Shown: one piece after another, positions 8,604 through 15,721 of the stretch | Position numbering within the stretch: position 1 is the stretch's first letter | How the letters are laid out: every line of letters starts with the position of its first letter | Notes under the pieces: generated by a model | The model's database searches: none | Told to the model about the DNA's origin: nothing | What the model saw: the letters and a program-made list of their open reading frames with translations, nothing else | Made by a program: the position numbers and the translations under genes | Origin: Chryseobacterium herbae | Lineage (GTDB): Bacteria > Bacteroidota > Bacteroidia > Flavobacteriales > Weeksellaceae | NCBI RefSeq assembly: GCF_025154075.1 | Contig: NZ_JAOAMU010000007.1 | Span: 56,812-120,811 of the forward strand | Direction: 5' to 3' | Length of the DNA: 64,000 nt

Positions 8604-9800
8604 CTGTTCTTTTTTAACCGCCTGGTGCATGACGAGAATAATTCCCAAAAGCACAATGGCAATTGCCAGATAACGCCAGGCCAGACCATCCTGTTCTGTG
8701 ACGTTTCCACTCACCGATATAATAAAACTCGTAATAGAGGTGATCACATACACCAAACCTCCCATCAGTCCGCCTGCTGTACCAGCATTTTTAGGGAAAT
8801 ACAGCATACTCGTTGTAAAAAACGAAGTAAACAGAATTCCGGAACAGATGTGAATGAAAAACGCAAAAGGCACCATGATAAACAGGCTTTCTGCGTAGAA
8901 GCTGGTGGCGATCAATCCGGCAATTAAAATCAGCTGAAAAATAATAGGCTGAAGAATTCTTGCTTTAAAGTCCAGTTTAAGTCTGCGTTTTCCTATAAAT
9001 CCTCCGATCATCCATGAAAACCCTAAGATCAATGTACAGTATCCTATGACTACAGGTGTAAAGTGAAAGGTGTTCTCAATAATAAAAGGTCCCGTCAGAT
9101 TGAAAAGCATAACAATAGAGTAGCTTAGTCCTAAAATAAAGATCCCAAGCATAAAGATTCTGTTTTTCAGCATCATTTTGTACAGGCTGATGTTCTCGGA
9201 AAGGTTAAGTTTCTTCTTTTCCGGTAAGCTTTCACCACTGAAAAACCATTCAAACAGGAATAAAGCACCTGCATAAAAAGCCAGGAAATAAAAGTTAGCA
9301 TGCCAGTTAAACAGCTTTTCAAGATACCCGCCCAGGAAAGGAGCCAAAATAGGCCCGCACGACCAGACAATCGTGAAATAGCTCAGATAATGCTTCACTT
9401 TTTCCGAGTCGTAAAGGTCTACAAAAATAGCACGGGTAGCCACAACCAGTATAGAAACCGCGGCTCCCTGAAGGATACGCAACAGACAGATCAATAGAAT
9501 ACTATCCGTCATGGTAATCAGAATACTGCTGATAATCAATAAAAACAGGGCAATCAGCTTAGGACGATAGCGTCCGATGCTGTCCAGAATTCCTCCTACA
9601 AAGAGTTGAGAGATCCCGTAACTCAGCAGATAAGACGTTAAAGTAATCTGGATGTCCTTTTCAGAAACCTGCATTTCCTTGGCCATCGAGGGAAATGAAG
9701 GCAAATAAATATCCGTGACAAACCCGGAAAGCGGGATCGACACAAAAGCCATAATGGTGATTAATCTGATTCTTTTTTCAGATGCTTCTTTCAACAACAT
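8592..9800 (-). CDS. Bcr/CflA family drug-resistance MFS transporter
   Basis: 402 residues with 12 predicted membrane helices. Diagnostic motifs of the DHA1 Bcr/CflA group are visible: GFVTDIYLPSFPSMA (about 27-40) in the first helix region and the cytoplasmic loop motif DSIGRYRPK (73-81). Members export antibiotics such as bicyclomycin or sulfonamides, or small metabolites, in exchange for protons; the substrate cannot be read from sequence. It has its own good promoter (9823-9852) and sits 90 bp downstream of an AraC-family gene on the same strand, a likely regulator. Confidence 0.9.
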   Translation of the reverse strand: MLLKEASEKRIRLITIMAFVSIPLSGFVTDIYLPSFPSMAKEMQVSEKDIQITLTSYLLSYGISQLFVGGILDSIGRYRPKLIALFLLIISSILITMTDSILLICLLRILQGAAVSILVVATRAIFVDLYDSEKVKHYLSYFTIVWSCGPILAPFLGGYLEKLFNWHANFYFLAFYAGALFLFEWFFSGESLPEKKKLNLSENISLYKMMLKNRIFMLGIFILGLSYSIVMLFNLTGPFIIENTFHFTPVVIGYCTLILGFSWMIGGFIGKRRLKLDFKARILQPIIFQLILIAGLIATSFYAESLFIMVPFAFFIHICSGILFTSFFTTSMLYFPKNAGTAGGLMGGLVYVITSITSFIISVSGNVTEQDGLAWRYLAIAIVLLGIILVMHQAVKKEQAES

Positions 9801-9822
9801 ATTCGTTCGTTATTTTACTATG

Positions 9823-9852
9823 CAAAAATAGACTAAGAAATAAGCGTTTCAA
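9823..9852 (-). promoter_or_regulatory. Bacteroidota-type promoter of the MFS gene
   Basis: On the minus strand TTG (9852-9850), 19-nt spacer, then TATTTTTG (9830-9823), a full match to the TTG-N17-23-TAnnTTTG pattern, 22 nt ahead of the ATG. Confidence 0.7.
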
Positions 9853-9890
9853 TTTAAAAAGACAAAGTAAAAATTACAAAAATCAAAGAT

Positions 9891-10805
9891 TTAGTATGCG
9901 TTTTTAAATTTCAACGGAGAAACCTCAGCATGTTTTTTAAAGAAGTTATTAAAATGAGAAGGCTGATCAAATCCCAGCGTGTATCCAATCTCAGCAATAT
10001 CCCAGTTAGTATATTTCAGTAAGTTTTTAGATTCTTCAAACACTCTTTCTTTAATGATCTGCGTTGTGGTCAACTGCGTCACTGATTTTACCGATGAATT
10101 CAAATGGTTAACGTGTACATTAAGATGTTCTGCAAAGTCTGAAGCCGTTTTCAAACCCAAAGGATAAGCCGGGGAGTCCAATGGGAATTGTTTATTCAGA
10201 AGCTCATCAAATAAGCGGTACAGGCGGATATTCGCCGGAAGTTCATTGGGATTAATATCATCTACACGGATCTCCAGAGCGAGATGCATCAGAGAAGCGA
10301 GATGACTCTTAATACTTCCACAACGGAAAGGATATGCCGAATTATTAAGTTTGTACATCTGCTGAAAATAAAGCGTCGCCAGCTGAGTCTGCTCATCCGT
10401 TAAAAAAATAATAGGCTTGCTCCATTCTTTGAATAATGAAGTCTTTTTAAACAGATTGAATTCAGAATTTTCATTAAAAAATTCCTGATTGAACAGGCAG
10501 AAATAGCCTTCCTGAAGATCTCCGTCACATTCCCAGGAATAAGGAATATTAGGTGACGGGAAAAAGAGAGCAGGGCGGTCAATATATAGCTCATGGGATC
10601 CATACTGGAAAGTGCCATTTCCCAGAATAAAGCTTACTTTATAGTAGTCACGGCGGTTGTAGGGGCTTTTAAAGCTGCAGTATTTCCGCATGGAAACATT
10701 GAAATGCGATTTTCCGGTTTCAAAATCATCGGAATCGAACATTTTCATCTGATTCTTTCTGAGACGTCTGTAATAATCTTCAATGGTTTCCAGCTGATCA
10801 CTCAT
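9891..10805 (-). CDS. AraC-family transcription regulator
   Basis: 304 residues. The N-terminal two thirds is an effector-binding-like domain (NRRDYYKVSFILGNG, followed by a cupin-like stretch). The last 100 residues carry two helix-turn-helix units typical of AraC (TASDFAEHLNVHVNHLNSSV and WDIAEIGYTLGFDQPSHFNNFF). It resembles the regulator at 39988-40926 in length and layout. A -7 element lies just upstream at 10826-10833. The adjacent efflux gene on the same strand is the natural target; no operator is evident. Confidence 0.9.
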   Translation of the reverse strand: MSDQLETIEDYYRRLRKNQMKMFDSDDFETGKSHFNVSMRKYCSFKSPYNRRDYYKVSFILGNGTFQYGSHELYIDRPALFFPSPNIPYSWECDGDLQEGYFCLFNQEFFNENSEFNLFKKTSLFKEWSKPIIFLTDEQTQLATLYFQQMYKLNNSAYPFRCGSIKSHLASLMHLALEIRVDDINPNELPANIRLYRLFDELLNKQFPLDSPAYPLGLKTASDFAEHLNVHVNHLNSSVKSVTQLTTTQIIKERVFEESKNLLKYTNWDIAEIGYTLGFDQPSHFNNFFKKHAEVSPLKFKNAY

Positions 10806-10825
10806 AATCTGTAAATTATAAAAAT

Positions 10826-10833
10826 CAAAGATA
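10826..10833 (-). promoter_or_regulatory. -7 element of the AraC gene
   Basis: TATCTTTG on the minus strand, 20 nt from the ATG; no TTG at the expected distance. Confidence 0.45.
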
Positions 10834-11564
10834 CGTAAACTGTAGTGAATCCTGATTCATTTTCTGTGATGTAATGATAATCGACAAAATAGTTTTTCTC
10901 AATTTTGTTAAATCTGTGGAAAATTAAGATATAAACCAAAAAAGGCACAAAAGCTTATTTAAAGTTTAAAATCCTACTGCAAAGAAGTTCACTTAAGTTT
11001 TGTGAAAAATCTGAGATTTTTATACTGACAAGTAGAAAATATGCTCAAACATCTGTGAAAATCTGAGCAATCTGAGGTTTAAAAAAACACAAAGTCACAA
11101 AATCGTTCTTGATTCGTTTGGTCCGCGAGAGATTAAAAAATTGAACCATTAAGGTCTTTTAAGTTTTTAAGAATATTAAGTTTGAGCGTTGCTTTAAGGA
11201 AACAGCTTATAAAAATCATTTGATTTTTCCTTAACTATTCTTATCATCTTATTAATCTTAATGGTAAAAAAATGTTGAATCAAATTTGTATGATCTGATC
11301 AATCCACGAGAATTAAAAAATAAAACCACAAAAGTCATAAAAGCTTGTAAACACTTTAGTTTTTATGAAGTTAAAATTTGCTGCTAAGAAGTTCACTTAA
11401 ATGGTATGAAAATCTTTGATTTTCTTCTTATGTGCACTCCTTATTTTTGGGATTGTAAAACTTTTTAAACTAAAGTGCTCTAAAGTGTTTAAAAAATCAA
11501 AAACTTTTGCACCTTTTGTGGTTAAAAAAATAATAGTGTCAAAATATTTAAAGTAAAAAATGAT
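10834..11564. repeat. degenerate long-period repeats in non-coding DNA
   Basis: About 730 bp without a gene. Two diverged copies of a segment lie about 400 bp apart: AAAAGCTT (about 10949 and 11339), then GAAGTTCACTTAA (10984-10996 and 11388-11400), then a self-complementary AAAATCT(GAG/TTG)ATTTT hairpin. The GGTCCGCGAGAGATTAAAAAATTG segment has a diverged counterpart near 11300 (ATCCACGAGAATTAAAAAAT). A third partial copy of the ACTTTTGCACCTTTTGTGGTT type is near 11500. Confidence 0.6.
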
Positions 11565-12080
11565 CTAACCTCTACTGATTTCAAATTTTAATATTTGAGA
11601 CGGAAGTTTAAAAGGCCCCGCCACAGAATCTTCTACAACTGCAAACCCTGATTCTTTTAAAAACGGTAAAAGTGGATCATTTGTCATCATATTCATCCAG
11701 ATCATATCTGTAAAACTGGCTGCAGATCTGCTTTTTTTCCAAAGTGATTCTCTGATTTCCGGTGAATCGAATTCCAGGAGTATCACAAAACTCATTTCTG
11801 TTGCTTTTTTATCTTCTGGCAGGGCAGGGTGGCTCAATCCGCTTCTGATAATGCTGTAACCTACAGGTTTGTCGTCTGCATACGTTATGATCAACTGATT
11901 GGAAAGATCATTCAGGTCATTGATCATTTTTCTGGGATCAATATCGGTTTTAATATATTTTTTGATGTCTTCCTCAGGAATTAATCCTTTGTGCAGGGCA
12001 TAAACAGAAGAATCGATAATGGTTATAAGATCAGAAATTCCCTCTTCAGAACCCACTGTAAATTTTGAAATTATATTCAT
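11565..12080 (-). CDS. GNAT-like acetyltransferase, poorly characterised
   Basis: 171 residues, soluble. The central stretch LIITYADDKPVGYSIIRSG (about 87-105) resembles the beta4/beta5 region of GNAT N-acetyltransferases, and the predicted alpha/beta layout agrees, but the acetyl-CoA loop (Q/RxxGxG/A) is not evident, so the family call is tentative. It is transcribed divergently from the MocR gene, sharing a 117-bp region with three TACAGTT repeats, and may be a target of that regulator. TAATTTTG at 12102-12095 on the minus strand is its likely -7 element. Confidence 0.6.
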   Translation of the reverse strand: MNIISKFTVGSEEGISDLITIIDSSVYALHKGLIPEEDIKKYIKTDIDPRKMINDLNDLSNQLIITYADDKPVGYSIIRSGLSHPALPEDKKATEMSFVILLEFDSPEIRESLWKKSRSAASFTDMIWMNMMTNDPLLPFLKESGFAVVEDSVAGPFKLPSQILKFEISRG

Positions 12081-12126
12081 GAATCTTTTTTATTCAAAAT
12101 TAGAAGATTATTGGATGTAAAAGGGA

Positions 12127-12187
12127 TACAGTTTTTATTAATTTAATCGGTACAGTTATTTATTTTATAAATTTACACAGTACAGTT
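12127..12187. promoter_or_regulatory. three TACAGTT direct repeats (candidate MocR operator)
   Basis: TACAGTT occurs at 12127-12133, 12151-12157 and 12181-12187, all in the same orientation, in the divergent region between the acetyltransferase-like gene and the MocR gene. MocR regulators are known to bind direct repeats in the promoter they share with a divergent target. Confidence 0.55.
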
Positions 12188-12197
12188 GAATAAAGTA

Positions 12198-13616
12198 ATG
12201 ATGCGAGCCTATAAATATGAAATTTTTACATCCGTTATTGAAGAGCAGATCAGGAATAGGATTTTGCTGAAAGGAGAACGTCTGCCTTCAGTAAGAGAGA
12301 TTAAAAGCAGATATCAACTGAGTACAAGCTCTGTTCAAAGTGGTTTTGAGTATCTGATGATGAAAGGACTGATAGAAAGCAGCCCACGCTCGGGATATTT
12401 CGTAGCCTATATTGAAGACAGCCATATTTCACAAGTCAGAGCAGATCTGATTCCAGTTGTGAGAGATGCGGTGTTTGCAAAAAATGTAATGCTGACTTCT
12501 GCCAGAAACAAACCTTCGGAATCCAGTTCTTTCCATATGGCAGCGCCTGGAGATCTTCTGATCCCACAAAAACTCATTCTCAGAACGATGCAGGAAGTAA
12601 TCCGCGAAAAAGGAGCGGCCCTGTTACGGTATTATCCTTCAAACGGTTTGTATGAATTAAGAAAACAGATTTCCCTACAGATGGCAACTCATGGGTGTTT
12701 ACTCAATCCTGATGAACTCATCATTACAGACGGTGCACTGCAGGCATTGACCATTGCTTTAAGGGCGGTAACCGATCCTGGAGATATTGTAGCCGTTGAA
12801 AGTCCGTGTGTGTTTTCAGTTTTGGAGGCTGTAGCCAATTTGGGACTAAAAATAATCGAGATTCCTGTGCATTACGAAAACGGTTTTGATACAGACTATT
12901 TCAGGGAAGTTTGTACTTCGAATACAATAAATGCCGTGGTCGTTACACCCAATTTTCACAATCCGACAGGTATCGTCATGAGTGATGATGCTAAAAAAGA
13001 ACTTTTGTCTGTCGCATCTCTCTATCAGATTCCGGTTATTGAAAACGATATCTACGGCGATCTTTATTTTGGTGCTAAAAGGCCACGTTGCATTAAAAGT
13101 TTTGACGATTCAGGATTGGTGATGACGTATTCTTCATTTTCAAAAACGCTAGCGCCGGGCATTCGTTTGGGCTGGTTGCATACCGGACGTTTCTATTCCC
13201 GCTCTGAAAGGGCAAGATTTGTACTGGGGAGATCAGTTTCTCCTATTTATCAGGAATTGATGCTGAAACTTCTTCAGGGAACCAGCTATGAACGGCATCT
13301 GCGGTCATTCCGCAAGCAGCTGAACAGACAGGCTGTTGAGCTAGTGGACGCTTTACGCCATTACTTTCCTGAAGACTCCTATTTTCATAGTCCTGAAGGA
13401 GGTTACAGCATTTGGGGGAAGCTACCTGAAGGAACTGATATGAAGACATTTTTTGATTATTGTGACAAGAACAGAATTCTGTTCACGCCCGGAAATATAT
13501 TTTCATTAACTGATGAATACAGTCACCATTTCCGAATCGTTTTTGCAGACCGGATTACAGCGGAAAGTCTTACCATGCTGGAAAATGCGGGTAGAAAAGC
13601 AAAGGAGCTGCTTTAG
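12198..13616 (+). CDS. MocR-family regulator (GntR HTH fused to PLP aminotransferase fold)
   Basis: About 472 residues. Residues 1-75 are a winged-helix GntR domain (LPSVREIKSRYQLSTSSVQSG). Residues about 110-470 are a class I aminotransferase fold with the PLP-binding Lys in YSSFSKTLAPGIRLGW and the PNFHNPTG motif. Such proteins sense PLP or an amine-PLP adduct and control vitamin B6 or amine metabolism. An upstream TTG (12186) overlaps the third TACAGTT repeat, so the ATG at 12198 or 12201 is preferred as start. The gene is divergent from the acetyltransferase-like gene. Confidence 0.9.
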   Translation: MMRAYKYEIFTSVIEEQIRNRILLKGERLPSVREIKSRYQLSTSSVQSGFEYLMMKGLIESSPRSGYFVAYIEDSHISQVRADLIPVVRDAVFAKNVMLTSARNKPSESSSFHMAAPGDLLIPQKLILRTMQEVIREKGAALLRYYPSNGLYELRKQISLQMATHGCLLNPDELIITDGALQALTIALRAVTDPGDIVAVESPCVFSVLEAVANLGLKIIEIPVHYENGFDTDYFREVCTSNTINAVVVTPNFHNPTGIVMSDDAKKELLSVASLYQIPVIENDIYGDLYFGAKRPRCIKSFDDSGLVMTYSSFSKTLAPGIRLGWLHTGRFYSRSERARFVLGRSVSPIYQELMLKLLQGTSYERHLRSFRKQLNRQAVELVDALRHYFPEDSYFHSPEGGYSIWGKLPEGTDMKTFFDYCDKNRILFTPGNIFSLTDEYSHHFRIVFADRITAESLTMLENAGRKAKELL

Positions 13617-13673
13617 GAAAGGAATCTACACCCGCCAGCAACTTCCATCTCCCATCTTCGGACTTCCTGACCA

Positions 13674-14369
13674 TCATAGAGCATACTTCACTTCCTTATC
13701 CTTCTGAAGCTGTGGAATTCCATCTATTATTTTAAACTGGAAACCATCGATCCATTTTTCATTGACCAGATCAATATCTTCACCGCTCAGGATATGTTTC
13801 TGGAAAAAGTAAGACAGGTCCTTATCCAGATATTTTTGGACAAGATCAAGAAACAGTTCGTCCATAAACTTCAGTTTTTTCTCCATACAGGTTTTTAAAA
13901 GTTCCTGCACCAGGTCGTCCAGAGATTTTTTATGACCGCTTTTGATCATGATCTGATTATCCAGCCAGAAAGCGAAGATAGAACCTCTTCTGTACGGAAC
14001 TTTTTCTACGGTCCGGCTTTTCCAGAATTCATCTTTTATTTTGTAATTCGGGATGTTTCGCTGTGGGTTTTTCCAGTGACTTTTAATCACTTCTTCATTG
14101 AAAAGTTTCAGCCATTCTTCGGATGAAATATCCTTGATTCTAAGCCTGTTTTTATAGGTGTAATAATCTGTAAAACCTTCACTGAACCAGTAATTAAGTT
14201 CTTCATGTTGGTTTTTGATCCTGTTTCCGATCCAGTCGTGCATCAGCTCGTGGTGAAGAAGATAGAGGTAAGAATTTTTATTATTAAACGGATTGTTGGT
14301 TCCCTGGATCATAAAAGCATTTTTTATCGCTGAACCATTGGAACTATATCCTTTAAATAAGCTGTCTTT
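13674..14369 (-). pseudogene. M61-like metallopeptidase, N-terminally truncated remnant
   Basis: The frame encodes the C-terminal half of a glycyl-aminopeptidase-like (M61) protein, with the zinc motif HELMHDWIG and the downstream Glu in WFSEGFTDYY. The frame continues upstream of the first ATG (14312) through codons matching the family (SSNGSAIKNAF) until an in-frame TGA at 14372-14370. The N-terminal beta domain of several hundred residues is absent. No start codon or promoter suits a complete enzyme, so I read it as a decaying gene, although the ATG at 14312 could still give a 212-residue protein. Confidence 0.75.
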
Positions 14370-14575
14370 TCATATTTCATGATGATTAAAAGGGTGTCTA
14401 AGAATAGGACAATCCAAATATATTATTTCTTACATCAATTGCCATTTTTGGAACTATAAAGAGATCAATCAATTTCATTTCCGGAAAAATTTTGAAATTG
14501 ATCCCGGTAAAACCTGATGTTAATTAAATATTTTTTAATTTCGCAGTATTCAAGTTCAATCAGCAAATCTATCCA

Positions 14576-14935
14576 TTGAGAGTCACGAGGCATTTTAAAA
14601 ACTTTCTGACGGCAATTTTTATTGCTGTGTATGCCTTTGCTGTTTCTCCGGCGGAATATCTCCATCATCATTTTCTTCACAGTCAGAATGCAGGAAATTC
14701 TTTTCAGCAGACAAAAGGAGAGAATGGAAAAATTTTCAAAAAGGCATTTTCATCATGTGATACCAAGTGCCCCATCTGCCATCATAAATTGTTGGGTGAA
14801 GGTGGAATCGGAAAGATTTACACCGCTGTTTTTTCTGTATCAAAAATCACGGGAAAGATCTTTTCTTCTCCTGAATTTCTATTTTCGTACACTCTTTTTT
14901 CCCTTTCGGACAGAGGCCCACCAGCTGTATTATAA
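14576..14935 (+). CDS. small Cys/His-rich protein ahead of an ABC/TonB operon
   Basis: 119 residues, starting at TTG 14576. An N-terminal hydrophobic segment (FLTAIFIAVYAFAVSPAEYL, about 9-28) is followed by His-rich HHHFLHS and a CDTKCPICHH motif near residue 60, ending in RGPPAVL. This layout (signal or membrane segment, CPxCH, terminal RGPP) resembles the DUF2946-type small proteins found next to metal uptake genes in Bacteroidota. A metal-related role is inferred from the motif and from the TonB receptor operon that follows 75 bp downstream. The protein is not characterised. Confidence 0.55.
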   Translation: MRVTRHFKNFLTAIFIAVYAFAVSPAEYLHHHFLHSQNAGNSFQQTKGENGKIFKKAFSSCDTKCPICHHKLLGEGGIGKIYTAVFSVSKITGKIFSSPEFLFSYTLFSLSDRGPPAVL

Positions 14936-15010
14936 TTTTTAAATATCCCATGCCTGCTTTCGCGGGCTGAACTTTTTTTAATTAATTGTTTAATTACATA
15001 ATACATTTTC

Positions 15011-15712
15011 ATGTCAATATTACAAGCTATTGAGCTTAGTAAGCAGTACAATAATGTCACTGCGCTAAGCGGACTCAATATATCCGTACAAAAAGGAGAA
15101 ATTTTCTGTCTGCTCGGACAAAACGGAGCCGGCAAAACCACAACCATCAATATATTCTTAGGTTTCTTAAAAGCGAGTTCCGGGCAGGCTCTCATTAAAG
15201 GGGTTCCGGTGGAAGTTAATGGAGAAACGACCAAAAAGTTTACGGCCTATATTCCGGAAGTGGTGCAGCTGTATCCTAATCTTACAGGAATTGAAAACTT
15301 AGATTTCTTCAGTCAGATGGCGGGTTTCAGGTATTCCAAAGAAGAGCTGGGAATGTTGTTGGAAAAGACAAGTCTTCAGAAGGAAGCCCATCACAAAAAA
15401 CTTGCTGCCTATTCCAAAGGGATGCGTCAGAAAGTAGCTATTGCCATCGCTATTGCAAAAAGTGCAGATCTCATCTTAATGGACGAACCCACTTCAGGAC
15501 TGGATCCGAAAGCCACCGCAGAATTCACCAGAATCTGTAAAGAACTTGCAGCAAAAGGGAAAACCATCATGATGGCCACCCACGATATTTTTAATGCAGT
15601 GAACGTGGGAACGCGGATCGGCATTATGAAAGAAGGAAGATTAGTTCACACCCTTGATGCTAAATCGGTAACGGCGGATGAGCTACAGAAGATTTATCTG
15701 GAAACCATTTAA
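15011..15712 (+). CDS. ABC transporter ATP-binding protein
   Basis: 233 residues, a complete ATPase: Walker A GQNGAGKTTT (about residues 38-47), signature YSKGMRQKVAIA, Walker B LILMDEPTSGLDP, and the H-loop in MMATHD. Length and sequence fit the CcmA/NosF branch that pairs with ABC-2 type permeases. The TonB receptor begins 9 bp downstream and the two permeases follow, so this ATPase should power those permeases. The direction of transport is not shown; ABC-2 systems are usually exporters. Confidence 0.93.
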   Translation: MSILQAIELSKQYNNVTALSGLNISVQKGEIFCLLGQNGAGKTTTINIFLGFLKASSGQALIKGVPVEVNGETTKKFTAYIPEVVQLYPNLTGIENLDFFSQMAGFRYSKEELGMLLEKTSLQKEAHHKKLAAYSKGMRQKVAIAIAIAKSADLILMDEPTSGLDPKATAEFTRICKELAAKGKTIMMATHDIFNAVNVGTRIGIMKEGRLVHTLDAKSVTADELQKIYLETI

Positions 15713-15721
15713 GAACCGGGA

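Noticed and set aside
14465..14680. 71-residue minus-strand frame overlapping the small Cys/His gene
   Set aside because: Overlaps the better-supported plus-strand gene antisense and has no domain or promoter.
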